DNA of 64,000 nt from Aristolochia californica (GCA_029961685.1 JARWKL010000014.1:24897137-24961136), one strand, 5' to 3'. Counted from the first letter of the stretch, positions 43,801-52,852 are shown. Numbers and translations: made by a program. Notes: generated by a model not told the origin, from the letters alone.

Positions 43801-46713
43801 ATTGGTTAGTTATTATTTGTTTATATTTCTAATGGCTAGGGAAATATGTCTCTGGCAGGTTGACAAGATTGATATTATAACTGCTGCTATGGGACATGCT
43901 TTGGCTACTGATGGTGGATTTTGCACTGGAAGCATTAGGGTAGTCGACCATCAGGTTTACTTAACATCTCTCTGTTTTGCTGTCTGATACATAGATTTCT
44001 GAAATTTCACTAGCTATAGTATTTACCGGGGAGTTTGGTCAATGGATGATAGCATTTTTCTTATTACGAATTGCTTGACATTAGCTTCTTCTCGTATTTC
44101 CTGTCTATAGTATTTTCTTTGTGGTTGAATTTAAGCTCTATTAATTTTTTGTTTCAGCGTCTTAGTAGCTCTGGCTATGTCTTTTCTGCCTCACTTCCTC
44201 CATATCTTGCTAGTGCTGCAATTACTGCCATTGATATGTTGGACGAGAACCCAAATCTGCTCAGAAAGCTTAAGGAGAATCTTGCCATTCTGTGGAAAGG
44301 TTTTGTTTTAATCTGCTCTTTGCCTTTTCCTGCATGTCATCAAACTGTCTATTTGTGTCTATGTTGATATGTATTCAGGAGAATATATACTTTTGGAATT
44401 GAGAGAAGGCAAAACAGTAATCCAAAAATCATACTTTTTTACTTTAGGTTCACTGGAGTTGAGTTAATTTAGGAAGGTTTGACTGAGAAAACAATCTATT
44501 CAAACTCATGCTGTTAAGTGAGTGTATTCTTACTAGCCATTCTGACATTGGTCTTGGTTCCAAAATAGGTGATTTTTGGCTGTTGACCAATCCAAATGAA
44601 AAAAGTTCCTTGATATTCTCGTCTTCTTTTTCTGTTGGAATCATCATATTATGAACCTAAGATATTATGTTGGAAACATTTTGTAATTAAATTAGTGGTG
44701 AAGCTACAGTTCTGCATGGTCCAGTTCCAGCAGCTTGGACAGCTCAGGATCAACATTATTAGTGTGTTTTGACTCAAGACATTTTTTGGGCTGCTTCGAG
44801 CTTCATAAAAGTCTGCACTAAGAAAATATATGGTATCTAACAGAATACTAATAGTTTCTTTTAGAAAGTACAGAATAATAACAGTTATTAGGAAAAGCAT
44901 TAAATGATTCATGAACTTTTAATTTATTATTGTTTTCTCTGAAGTTTTCTCTCTTGTTATTTAGAATTGTTTATAATTCTTTATCTGTATCATCTAAATT
45001 TGTTATATAGTACATGGCTCAATTGTGGAAGAAAATAGTCATCTAAAAAAATGGAAGACATATAAAAGAAGGAAGAAGAAAAAGAAAGAAGAAGACTGTA
45101 AGTACAACTGTTTTTATTTTTGGATAGTCACGATTTCAGTAAAGTACTCTACCTTAGTACTTCCTATCTAGGTTTAGTCAGCATATTGTCACTCTAGTAG
45201 TTTCCTAGTTTGTCTACAATCCAATTAGGAGGTTTTTTTTTTTAGGGAAGTCGTTGATTAATAAGTCTTCTTTATTAAATTCAGTTTAGGAAGTTTCGAA
45301 ATTAGTAAGTTCATTGCTAGTAGTTTCCATCTAAATTAGTTGTTGAATCCTTTCTCAGCATATACACACCTTTTCAAAATAAAAAAATAAAATAATCCTT
45401 TCTCAGAAGCTGATTTCACTATAGAAAGTCACAGTTCCATTGTAAGTCAGATGTTTACTCTTAGGACAATTTTACTATGATGATGTCACTTATTTTGGCA
45501 AGTCTTTGGATATTTTAAAGTCTAAAAATAGGTGAATCTTCTGTAACTTCTAACAAGTTTTGAAGATTAATATAATTTTTCTTTTTGGTTGCTGATGCAC
45601 CATTGTTTCTCTTTCCTTTTGTTGAGAATAGTTTTAAACTTTTTCTCTTGTACAAACTACTGTATTGGATGTTTTAAAGTCTTAACTTCCAATTTTTTTT
45701 GAAGATTAATATAATTTTTTCTTTTTGGTTGCTGGAGCACAATATAGCTTCTTAGTAACTTTTTTCTTGTACGAAGTACTGCTAGTTATGGAAATAATAC
45801 CTGAAATTTCAAGGTTTTTTATTTGAACTTTGAAAACCGGGTATTCCTTAAGAGTTGATAAGCTGGTAGCTGGGTTACTCAATACTCCTGCCTTGTTCCT
45901 CAGCTTGATTTTTGTAATTTGACAGCATTAATTTGCCATAAGCTTACAGAATATAGCTTTTGTGATTGAGCTAAAGCCTAGAGCTGGACTTAACATGGAC
46001 TCAGAGAAGCTTGAGCTAGATCTATATTTGGTGGAGCTGGGTTAGCGCATAAGCTGCTTGGCTTCTGAACTGCCCTGATCTGAATTTTTCACAACGTTAT
46101 TGTCAGTTGTAAGGGAGAGAAGAATACATTCTCCTTCGAAAACAAAGCCCAGCATCTCCCCATGAAATTATTCATCAAGAAGGCGTTTATATAAGGAAAT
46201 TACTTTTTTTTTCAGCTAAAAGATAATCTCGGCCTCTGTGTTTGTGAGCTGATGTAATGATTAGCTACTTATTTATCTTACTTGATCTACCTTTGCTTGC
46301 CTAATATCTTAACTGAGGAAAATTGCAGGTTTAACTGACGTGCCTGGCCTCTCTATTGCAAGCAATCCACTTTCTCCAATTATCTTCCTCCAACTCAAGA
46401 AATCCACTGGATCCTTCAAGAGCGACTTGAATCTTCTTGAAGAAATTACTTGTCGTGTAAGACATCCAATGTTTAGTGGATAAATACCTTTCTACCATGT
46501 CAGTGGCATGATTCTCTTATGTTTACTCGTATGCAGGTTTTGAAGGAAGATTCTGTCTTCCTGGTGGCTTCCAAAAAATCCGTCTTAGACAAGTGCAGGC
46601 TTCCGGCTGGTATCCGCATGTTTGTTTCTTCTGCTCATTCAGAGTCTGATCTGCTTAAGGCTTCTGAGGCATTGAAAAGAGTTGCAGCTTCAGTGCTGTC
46701 AGATCACATGTAG
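28895..46713 (+). CDS. LCB1: Long-chain base biosynthesis protein 1 (serine palmitoyltransferase subunit), exons 2-11
   Basis: LCB1 pairs with LCB2 in the ER membrane to condense serine with palmitoyl-CoA, the first step of sphingolipid synthesis. Exons: 28895-28986, 32125-32218, 32309-32381, 32489-32621, 43325-43499, 43634-43774, 43859-43954, 44158-44299, 46329-46456, 46537-46713 (stop TAG). All junctions are GT-AG and phases join without a shift, giving 416 residues. Landmarks: [95 protein letters not shown]. As known for LCB1, the PLP lysine of the LCB2 motif is absent. Plant LCB1 is about 480 residues, so about 66 N-terminal residues with the membrane anchor (exon 1) are missing upstream. 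One unusual residue: IDSHLDC for the usual IDVHLDC. Confidence 0.93.
29680..31593 (+). mobile_element. LINE E, 5'-truncated LINE in LCB1 intron 2
   Basis: A plus-strand LINE starting in the RT C-terminal region ([46 protein letters not shown]), then zf-RVT ([25 protein letters not shown], about 30650-30760) and RNase H (NFDGSS at about 31157; [11 protein letters not shown], about 31337; [14 protein letters not shown], about 31466-31507). It ends in a 15-base A-run at 31579-31593. Frames are broken at several places. It lies in the same orientation as LCB1. No convincing target duplication was found, so the 5' edge is approximate. Confidence 0.85.
31594..32124 (+). other. Remaining intron 2, no gene
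   Basis: AT-rich intron sequence with T-rich tracts and the exon 3 acceptor at its end. Nothing coding was recognised. Confidence 0.6.
33140..33310. mobile_element. Possible SINE remnant in LCB1 intron 5
   Basis: catcatcatcagggccttg followed by ccaactttgttgggataggctacacg resembles the widespread plant SINE phrase (catcatcatc-a-gccttgtccca-ctttgttgggg-cggctac). Ends and a tail are not clear. This rests on one remembered motif. Confidence 0.45.
33449..34760 (+). pseudogene. LINE F ORF2, RT region before the Harbinger-like insert
   Basis: RT motifs: [83 protein letters not shown]. The active-site stretch reads [13 protein letters not shown] (about 34660-34700), so the two Asp are kept. Frame breaks occur near 34260, 34400 and 34510, and a stop at 33670 splits the N-terminal part. 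Confidence 0.8.
35150..35275. repeat. 33-bp GC-rich tandem repeat in the Harbinger-like element
   Basis: About four imperfect copies of gccgttgcccacaggcccgc-type units, ending before the AT-rich core. The repeat could encode Ala/Pro-rich peptide in either strand; no function is assigned. Confidence 0.7.
35751..35834 (+). pseudogene. Transposase-like C-terminal tail in the Harbinger-like element
   Basis: The frame beginning at 35751 reads [25 protein letters not shown] and ends in TGA at 35832. The pattern STR--(Y/F)RD--A--MW-(N/D) followed by a stop recurs at 51797-51860 (plus) and 53466-53532 (minus), each inside another element with related ends. A short RD-A-MW ending is reminiscent of plant PIF/Harbinger transposase C-termini; that link is inference. 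Confidence 0.5.
36190..36352. repeat. Subterminal 45-bp repeats of the Harbinger-like element
   Basis: Units of the form cactaacacaaacaagtactttacactgcactttc occur about four times in tandem near the right end. Subterminal repeats of this kind often bind transposase in DNA elements. Confidence 0.85.
36372..36506. repeat. Duplicated right terminus of the Harbinger-like element
   Basis: The terminal segment (acttttcatt-tattccactttccctccgcacttacattgtgcactaa-gccccctaa) occurs twice with a period of about 68 bp, the inner copy also ending in taa at 36437-36439. The left tip is likewise doubled (gttagtgcacaaggtaagtg at 34774 and a relative at 34835). Confidence 0.85.
36507..37715 (+). pseudogene. 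LINE F ORF2, RT end to zf-RVT
   Basis: This continues from 34764: [69 protein letters not shown], then [17 protein letters not shown] and the start of the zinc-finger segment. At least four frame changes. It ends without an RNase H domain at the copia 4 junction near 37715. Confidence 0.75.
37866..38236 (-). mobile_element. LINE G, 353-bp 5'-truncated LINE in copia 4 gag
   Basis: A minus-strand LINE 3' end: poly-T start at 37875, RNase H C-terminal coding on the minus strand, truncated at 38227. Flanks tgtgtttat at 37866-37874 and 38228-38236 are identical, and the match extends leftward with one gap (gtcttgtgtttat against gtctgtgtttat). Copia gag reads on across it. Confidence 0.85.
38718..38763. 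mobile_element. Micro retro-insertion: 18 bp ending in seven A, perfect 14-bp duplication
   Basis: tcagccttcatcct at 38718-38731 recurs identically at 38750-38763. Between them is only actctctccataaaaaaa. It has the same anatomy as the insertion at 20457-20513. Confidence 0.7.
40520..40683 (+). mobile_element. LINE H stub (138 bp) in copia 4 RT
   Basis: aagccctagggct at 40520-40532 and aagccctagagct at 40671-40683 (one change in 13) bracket a plus-strand fragment coding [22 protein letters not shown], the RNase H C-terminus of LINE ORF2, with 3' UTR and a 12-base A-run. Without it the copia RT reads [15 protein letters not shown]. Confidence 0.9.
41255..42351 (+). mobile_element. LINE I, 1,073-bp 5'-truncated LINE in copia 4 RNase H
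   Basis: catggacatgtg at 41255-41266 and catgggcatgtg at 42340-42351 (11 of 12) flank a plus-strand LINE fragment ending in an A-run (42324-42338). It codes for the zf-RVT end ([21 protein letters not shown]) and RNase H ([12 protein letters not shown] at about 41876, [15 protein letters not shown] and [12 protein letters not shown]). A 121-bp tandem duplication lies inside. The copia frame ([10 protein letters not shown] / [13 protein letters not shown]) continues on both sides. Confidence 0.9.
41490..41731. repeat. 121-bp tandem duplication in LINE I
   Basis: gcatctggattgaatgcaac at 41521 recurs at 41642, and the repeated block runs from the tttgcttgcat-ctt phrase to ctctattataggcc. The copies differ at several bases. 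Confidence 0.85.
42825..42837 (+). promoter_or_regulatory. Polypurine tract of copia 4
   Basis: ttgagggggagtc follows the RNase H stop (YTPV-stop) and precedes the LTR start tgagaaag. Confidence 0.75.
42838..43127 (+). repeat. 3' LTR of copia 4 (about 290 bp)
   Basis: It begins tgagaaagttagtg after the polypurine tract and ends cgtcattaca. It contains an LTR-like core (gataagaagaataaaagg) and a CT-rich downstream part. There is no second LTR to compare, so limits are judged by TG...CA only. Confidence 0.65.
43128..43324 (+). other. End of LCB1 intron 5
   Basis: AT-rich, 197 bp of intron between the copia 4 LTR and exon 6, ending in a pyrimidine-rich acceptor (gttgcttcag). No gene. Confidence 0.7.
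44300..46328 (+). other. LCB1 intron 9 (2.0 kb)
   Basis: No transposon protein was recognised. It contains a degenerate duplication with a period of about 139 bp: gaagattaatataattttt-ctttttggttgctg at 45562 and 45701. It also contains an A/G-rich tract at 45061-45100. Exons 9 and 10 join in phase (Gly codon g+gt). Confidence 0.7.
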
Positions 46714-47305
46714 CATATTGTCTTTAGGTATGTTTTAGATGTGTTCATCCATAGGATCTTCCTGCAAACAAATGGAGGGACCTCAGTGTTTGGATTTGTA
46801 TTATTTGGTTCTACTTATTCCCTTTCAATTCCTTTAAGCCTTTTAAGAATATGCATACAGTAGTTTGTCGACTTTTTTTTATGGAATATTGTCTACATGT
46901 GGTTTTCTCTTCTTGTTTTTTTTCATCTACCAAACGTTTTTCCTCGCCAAATAAACAAAACTATATGATGGTCAAATTCTTATTTTATTTTCTTTTCTAG
47001 GGTTCCAAACAAACCCTAAAGAAAAGTACTTGTGTTTCATCCTCATATGTTTCTACATTGAATTTACTTTGTTATCAATTTATTGCAACTCAATTCTGGC
47101 TTTCTGCAATTCATATGCTCTTAAATGTAAAATTTTAGCTTCACTAACAGGATACAGCAAATAACTGTAGGTTAATTTTGTAGCAGTTGCTATAATCTTT
47201 TATAATATCAGCCATGTAGTTTAGTAATGAATAAAATTGAATCGGCCTATTTCACTCTCAATTTCTGACATTGTATCTGTTATATCTTGTTTGTGGAACC
47301 ATGTC
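46714..47305 (+). other. LCB1 3' untranslated and downstream region
   Basis: No coding signal. A possible poly-A signal aataaa lies at 47230-47235, about 520 bp past the stop. A LINE stub begins soon after. Transcript ends were not tested. Confidence 0.5.
47230..47235 (+). terminator. Candidate polyadenylation signal for LCB1
   Basis: aataaa in aatgaataaaattg, followed by a T-rich stretch. Earlier near-matches exist, so this is only a candidate. Confidence 0.35.
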
Positions 47306-47479
47306 ATCGGGGAAATTCTTTTGTTAATAAATTAGCTAAAACTTGGACCTCCAATCTCTCACTGTTTGGGACCTCTCTCCAATCTCTCACGGGACATCTC
47401 GTCCACTTAATGTAATTCTCTCTTGTAAATACAGTTTTCAGCACTATTTCAATATATATATATTAATCGGGAGAAATCT
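47306..47479 (+). mobile_element. LINE J stub (146 bp) behind LCB1
   Basis: Flanks atcggggaaattct (47306-47319) and atcgggagaaatct (47466-47479) bracket a fragment coding SFVNKLAKTWTSNLSLF, the RNase H C-terminus of LINE ORF2. A stop and an AT-repeat end (atatatatatatta) follow, with no A-run. The flank match needs a small shift, so it is an older insertion than LINE H. Confidence 0.65.
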
Positions 47480-47554
47480 GTGCCCCCAATTTCGTTTTCC
47501 CAGATTTTCTCTTGCTTCTTCTCACTCTACGTTCATTTACAGCAACTCACCTGG

Positions 47555-47745
47555 AAATCGGTGGATTTATCTAGGGGTTTCATGTGAACCAATGAATCAA
47601 GGAAGAAGCGTGGAATCGGCATGGAATTAATTGATATCCCACCTGCAAGTGATGGAAATCGGCGGATTTATCTAGGGCTTCGTGTGAACCAATGAATCAA
47701 CCATCGGAAGAAGCGTGGAATTGGCATGAAATTGATTGATACGAG
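47555..47745. repeat. 100-bp tandem duplication
   Basis: aaatcggtggatttatctag at 47555 recurs as aaatcggcggatttatctag at 47655, each followed by gtgtgaaccaatgaatcaa and gaagaagcgtggaat. No gene is recognised. Confidence 0.85.
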
Positions 47746-48159
47746 CCATTTTTTAACACCTCCGACTAGGAATAGGAGCTGGTTGGAGTCTGTACCGTTC
47801 ACTCAGGCTCCACCGCCCAAAACTCGGGTAGGAGAATCAACAAAATCCTCGATTCCTCCCTCCGGCTCCGAAAAAAATCACCTTATTCAACGCCTTACAC
47901 ACTCGGAAACGTGAATGTTTTATCCTGATCGGTAGAGCCCACGACCTCTGGACAATCTTCGTAGAAGAAGTTCGAGCCAAAATCTCCAAACTCGTCCGGG
48001 AAGACGCAGAGATTCGGTGTTAGATCTTCCAGAGGCCAGAAAATGTGGGTTTGGTGCAGCAACGTGAGGGAACTAGGGTTGTGAAGCCAGTCAAGAATGG
48101 TGAGATCTATGATGCCAGGAGGTCAAAGAAGAACCTCCCTCTCCATTGTTGTGGACAGA
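47746..48159. other. No recognised gene
   Basis: Mixed-composition sequence with short open frames only (for example DLWTIFVEEVRAKISKLV at about 47940). It resembles transposon-derived coding sequence, but no family was recognised. Confidence 0.4.
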
Positions 48160-48490
48160 AAGGCGCTATGCAATGATGTCAATCTTAACATGTGTAATAC
48201 AAATTTGCCTCTAATGAGGTTGATATTACAATTTCAAATCTTAATAAATAAATACACTTAGCATGGGTGATCCTACCACCACTTGATAGAAGACTAGGGT
48301 TATAAGGGGAAAAGAGAGCACGTTTAGAGCTCTCCCCCTCATTTTATTACTTATAGATGAGAAGGTTGGAAGCCCCAATATATGAAAGAAAAAAAGAACT
48401 CAAACTTTTACATAATTATAGTCTATGCCACTTATTCACTTAATTATATAAAATGTCAATCACAAATCATTAACACTCCCCCTCAAGTTG
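48160..48490 (-). mobile_element. Copia 3'-end fragment: polypurine tract and LTR
   Basis: On the minus strand caacttgagggggagtgtt (48490-48472) is a copia polypurine tract plus LTR start. The LTR-like sequence then runs leftward (tgttaatgatttgtgattg ... about 300 bp). No copia coding sequence follows on its right; a different fragment begins near 48560, so this is a recombined end. Confidence 0.6.
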
Positions 48491-48574
48491 GTTAAAAAAA
48501 TCAAATATTCCCAATTTGGGACACAATAATAGCCTTCGTAATTATCTTAGCTAGTGATGAACATCCAATCCATT

Positions 48575-48690
48575 CTTGCTCAATTTACTGTAGTGGGTTT
48601 TCTCACAGCTTGCCCCAATCTGGGTGCATTACACCAAGGGAAACTATTACAGGCTTACATCAAGTTAGCTTTTAGCTGCCCACAGTCAAG
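48575..48690 (+). pseudogene. Possible PPR-gene fragment
   Basis: Reads TVVGFLTACPNLGALHQGKLLQAYIKLAFSC, which fits the plant PPR phrase (S)VLTAC--LGAL-QGK-(I/L)HAYI. Only about 35 residues are recognisable. The open frame continues to 49051 with unrecognised, non-PPR sequence, so this is at most a scrap in a patchwork, not a gene. Confidence 0.4.
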
Positions 48691-49600
48691 TTGCTTTTCC
48701 GCAGTAGAGGTTATCACTGAAATTTGTGCACAACTATTGATGACTTACTTGACTGAATATGCTTTTGCAGCTCATGTTGCTGGTCTCTATTATGAGATCC
48801 ACAATACTGAAAGTAGACACCAGGTGCCAATGATTTCACGCCAACTATTGTCAGTACCAATTGAACTTGATCTGGGTCCAAGTCTTGGAGTTGCTGGTGT
48901 GCCAAAAATCGGATATATATACACAACATTAGTCAGGGCTGTAACCAGTACTGCCACGACTGCTTGTGGAGTTGAAGAGGATACACATAGTGATCCAAGA
49001 GCAACAATTTATGCACAGAAAAGTGAGGGTACACTGGAAAAACTTGGGTAGATAGTAGTACTTATGAATGTTTGGATTTCACAAATCAAAGTTGTGTCTC
49101 AAATTAAAACAACCAACCATTGGTATGTAGGGTGTATGATGCTGCCACCCAGTTTCATGACATGCCTGTCAAGGCACTTACGATAATACTAGCAGAGTTT
49201 TTGACCAAATCTCACAGAGGAATTTAATTTATTGGCACGAATGATGTGGGGACACTGTCTTCATGGTTGTCTTGCAGATATGGTGCGTTTATTCTTACAT
49301 GGGGCTCAACAGATTCTGGTGGAACGTCTTCTTCGCCAGTTACGGTCTTGCCAAAAGGGAGCAGGTGATAGTTCAAATTGTTGTTTGGTTGCTTGACTGT
49401 GTGGTGGGTTGCAGTTGCGAGTCAAGCTGGTCGTGGAATTTTGTTTTTGCTTTTCTACCAGAACATTCGGCCAATGGGGGAGAACCAGAGGAGGATTTCA
49501 GATACCACAATCTCTTCGTCTGGGGTGTCACGTGGCAGTGCTTACACAGCTAGTGTCGTCCAGTGGGTTGAGCCACAGATGCTACTTGTGGAGACGTAGC
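48691..49600. other. Unrecognised patchwork
   Basis: Short open frames on both strands without a convincing family. The stretch leads into the 3' end of a gypsy-like element and may be its decayed internal sequence. Confidence 0.35.
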
Positions 49601-50069
49601 GATGTTTTGACATGCATCCCTACCTTTGAGCTTGAGGACAAACTCTTTTTCCAGGAGGGGTGTAATGTTATGACCTCAATAGCAGGTCGAGTCATGCAGA
49701 GACGCAGTGGCTTAGTCAATTAGTATTAAGTTAATTATTTTTCTTTAATTTAATTTTACTTCCTTTTTATTTTAGTTGAAGAGTTAATATGCTACAGAGG
49801 CATTATTATAATTTTATCTTGAACTTTGTTAACGTCTACCCTTCTTAAAGGGTGAAAGAAATGAGACAGGGCAAGTCTTGATTTAGAGTAAACAAGGGAT
49901 TTGGGGTTCTCCGCAATGAGCTCTAGGGTGTGCGTTATCCTAAATGAACCTAAGGATGTGTGTTCTCCTCAAAGAACCTAGGGTTTCAAGTTCCCCTTCG
50001 AGCTTGATTATCTCCTCTTCCTCCTTCTTCCCTCTCAAATCGCTATGTGAGATTAGAGACCGTAACAAA
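49601..50069 (+). mobile_element. Ty3/gypsy-like 3' end with LTR
   Basis: FELEDKLFFQEGCNVMT (about 49626-49676) is like the end of many plant gypsy polyproteins, where a DNA phrase 'gaggac-a-ctctttttcc' is followed by a purine tract (aggagggg, 49655-49662) and the LTR start (tgtaatgttatgacc). The LTR probably extends to about 50069 (...gaccgtaaca). No partner LTR was found. Confidence 0.5.
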
Positions 50070-50275
50070 TTTGTCTCTAGTGGCATTTATATAAAAGTTT
50101 TTTATTTTTCGTCTTTATTCCATCCTATTTAGGGTGAAGGGCCTTGATGTAATTATCACTTTTACACATATAAATAAAGTTTAAGGGGAAGGATTAGAGC
50201 TATGCTCTCTCAATCCTAATCCTCTTATTCCCCAACATCGACTACTCTTCTGTCAAGCAAGTCGTCCATCTTTCG

Positions 50276-50357
50276 TCTCTCTTTCTATCTTCTTTCTTCT
50301 CTATTTTCCCTCTCTTTTCCTATCTCTTCTTCTTCTTCTTCTTCGTTTCTTCTTGTT
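50276..50357. repeat. CT-rich microsatellite
   Basis: ctctctttctatcttctttc followed by (tct)n runs near 50325-50345. Low complexity. Confidence 0.85.
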
Positions 50358-50372
50358 GTTGATTTTCAAGAC

Positions 50373-50781
50373 TTCATGGATTTAGCTCATGGAAAAAAAG
50401 GGAGAGAGACCCATTGGGAGAAAACTAACTTGATGTCCTAACCCTCTCCCTAAAGCTCTATTTATAGATTAATAAAACTATTGTATTACAATAATACCCT
50501 AAACTTAGGATTTAGGGTTTAGGGTTTTAATCCTTGAACTTTTGCCTAATAACATCAATACCATCTCTATGAGATGACCCTTTATGTACCATCCTGCCAT
50601 CATTATATGTGGGCCTATGGGCATTCTCCTTGATCTGTGGGCCTTGAACCCGTCTTCTATATCTCTTGGATGCATGGGTCTTCCTTGGTCTTATAGGCTT
50701 GGGCCCCATCTTCTAACACACTTGAATATGTGGACCTTCCTTGGTCGTGTGGGCTTGGACCCTATCTTCCAACACTTCTCT
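50373..50781 (-). mobile_element. Possible LTR or LTR-adjacent sequence
   Basis: On the minus strand tgttggaagatagggtccaa (from 50781) starts a segment with an internal duplication (ggaccttccttgg-c-t-t-ggcttgg-cc-atcttc, at about 50665 and 50725) and an AT-rich end. TG start and composition suggest an LTR, but no partner or coding region was identified. Confidence 0.3.
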
Positions 50782-51230
50782 TTCATTACCTCGACTTAAT
50801 CTAATCATCATGTGATCCTAAATCCAACATAGATGATGACAAATTGTTCAACCTAAAGCAAATGAAGAAATCATTTCAAAGAATTTCCTCAAGCATGTGA
50901 ATCAAAAATTATGATTAAGTGCTTGGATTATATGAAGACTCATATATATGAAGTTTTCAAAGTCTCTCTTAGTGCCTCAACATACTACACTAAAGTAGAT
51001 GAAGATGAAGATAAATAAGCAGATAATGTGCGATATGTGCTTTTGGGTCCTGGTCATGTGTTGTCGAAACTTGTGGTGACAAACCTCTACACATTCATCC
51101 ACCTTTACATTTCTGGGAAACACTATTTGATAATGAAGAGTTGGCTAGGGTCGGTCAATTTGGTTCTTTCTCATCAACAAGATGACTGATTTCTCAATCA
51201 ATTCAACCAACTTGAAGATATTGATACCAT
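50782..51230. other. No recognised gene
   Basis: AT-rich sequence with no open frame or repeat that could be assigned. Confidence 0.5.

Positions 51231-51260
<30 letters not shown>
51231..51260. repeat. Poly-G run (30 bases)
   Basis: Thirty consecutive G at the left end of Harbinger-like element 2, followed by a second G-rich patch (51264-51279). True length may differ from the assembly. Confidence 0.9.
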
Positions 51261-51261
<1 letters not shown>

Positions 51262-51593
51262 GTGGGGAGAGAGGGGGGGTTAACCTACATGAAGTGAGAT
51301 GAATTACTCCCGCATTATTTAGTTCATTAGATTAAGGGGTTAGTGTACATTGAATTACACTTCAAGTGAATCACATCAATTCATTCACTCAGGCAAAAAA
51401 TGGGTAATTTGGATTCTGACTTGTTTTGTGAATATTGTAGGTGTGTAATTGGAGATGGTTTTATATAGGTGTGATTGAAAATAGGTTATGATTGAAGATA
51501 ATGATATATTTTTGTGTTATGACATTTAGGAAGAAACATGAATTATTGTTGTAGTCGTCATTATGGTTGTGGTGATTGTATTTGTAGGTTTCC

Positions 51594-51860
51594 ATGGAAG
51601 ACAAAAATAGGAATACAAAAATGATTTTATTGACATGTCTTATTTACATGATGGGAATGTACTATCTCAACCATAGGTATAGACGTGAGGTTGAGGTCCG
51701 ATTAGTAGGTGAAAATTTGGATGAAGATAGTGATGATAGCGATGATCTTGGGGATGAATGCAACCTATCAACAACAATGCAGAGGCGTCGTGCTTTAGAA
51801 TCCACTAGAGCTGCACAATTTCGAGATGCCATAGCAACTAGCATGTGGAGTGATTATTAG
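51594..51860 (+). pseudogene. Transposase-like C-terminal segment (88 residues)
   Basis: An open frame from 51594 follows a good splice acceptor (tttgtag at 51584-51590). It has a hydrophobic patch (MILLTCLIYMMGMYYL), a basic patch, an acidic patch (DEDSDDSDDLGDE) and the tail ESTRAAQFRDAIATSMWSDY-stop. The tail matches 35751-35834 and 53466-53532, and beyond the stop the DNA stays similar to the latter for about 35 bases (tggttgta-tttatt). It looks like the last exon of a lost transposase or an accessory protein. Family assignment is inference. Confidence 0.5.
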
Positions 51861-52130
51861 TGGTTGTACTTTATTGCATTTGAACATGTATGTTGTCGTT
51901 CGTATCTACTAAACTAGTAAGTTGATGATATTAAACGCACAAACTCGTTGTTAAAAATAATTTACTTTAATTATATTCGTAGTTGTCATTTTATACCTTT
52001 TTGTCACGTGCTTTAATTTTATTTATTAAGTATTTTTATACTACATATTATGCTATTACAAAATAATTTATTTATTAATTATATTAATTTATGTTATTTT
52101 AAAGTATTTTATGTACTTTAAATAATTTAT

Positions 52131-52650
52131 TCTAGTTACACGTAATTAGTATATTAATTTATAATAAATTGTAATCATTAATTGGTTTAATTATGCAATT
52201 GCTATAATTAATTAAACAATTAGTTTTATTTATTATATTCCCTTATGTTATTTTTTTATTTTTATTAATTTTATATAATTTATTCTAGTCACACGTAATT
52301 AGTATATTAATTTATAATGAATTGTAATCATTAATTGGTTAATTATCCAATTTCTATAATTAATTAAACCATTAGGTTTATTTATTATATTCCCTTATTT
52401 CATTTTTTAATTTTTTTATTAATTTTATATAATTTATTCATGTCACACGTAATTATTGTTTTAATTTATAATAAACTATAATCATTAATTGGTTTAATTA
52501 TCCAAATTTTATAATTAATTAAAACATTAGGTTTATTTATTATATTCCCTTATGTTATTTTTTAATTTTTTTATTAATTTTATATAATTTATTGTAGTCA
52601 CACGTAATTATTGTTTTAATTTATAATAAATTATAATCATAAAAGATTAC
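52131..52650. repeat. 154-bp tandem array (3.3 copies) in Harbinger-like element 2
   Basis: The phrase tctagtcacacgtaatta (or variants) recurs at 52131, 52283, 52438 and 52592. Each unit includes taattggtttaattatccaa and ctataattaattaaaccatt, which can pair as a hairpin. The same phrase and hairpin motif occur in the element at 34768-36503 (35480-35530, 35740). Confidence 0.85.
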
Positions 52651-52820
52651 TCATTCTCTTCTTTATTTAGAAAAGGACACTTGAATCTGTTTGCCAGGCA
52701 GTAACACTGAAATCTGTTTTCCAGGGCTACTTCAACTGGCCTGGACTAACACCCAAACATGAGTTGAAGTGGAACCAATTCATCTCACTTCAATTCAGTT
52801 TCCACTTCATTGCGGACTAA

Positions 52821-52852
52821 CCCCCCCCCCCCCCCCCCCCCTAAGGGGGGGG
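52821..52852. repeat. C21-taa-G8 junction between two elements
   Basis: ggactaa + C-run, taa, G-run + ttagtcg: two similar termini facing each other across one shared taa. This is what adjacent insertion of two TAA-targeting elements, or one into the other's target duplication, would leave. Confidence 0.7.

Larger units (their letters stand above)
51231..52841. mobile_element. PIF/Harbinger-like element 2, ending in G30 / C21 runs
   Basis: The left side starts with a 30-base G-run, then gggggggttaacctacatgaagtgagatgaatt. The right side ends cattgcggactaa plus 21 C, whose complement is G-run + ttagtccgcaatgaagtgg, with gaagtgagatgaatt further in. These make imperfect inverted ends resembling those of the element at 34768-36503. 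Inside are a transposase-like tail (51594-51860) and a 154-bp repeat array. The base after the C-run is taa, shared with the next element; a matching taa on the left is not visible. Confidence 0.6.

Noticed and set aside
48554..49051. 165-codon frame as a functional gene
   Set aside because: Only about 35 residues look PPR-like, the rest matches nothing known to me, and it is surrounded by TE ends.
52131..52650. CRISPR-like spaced repeat
   Set aside because: The repeats are whole 154-bp tandem units in plant DNA, with no short constant repeat and unique spacers.
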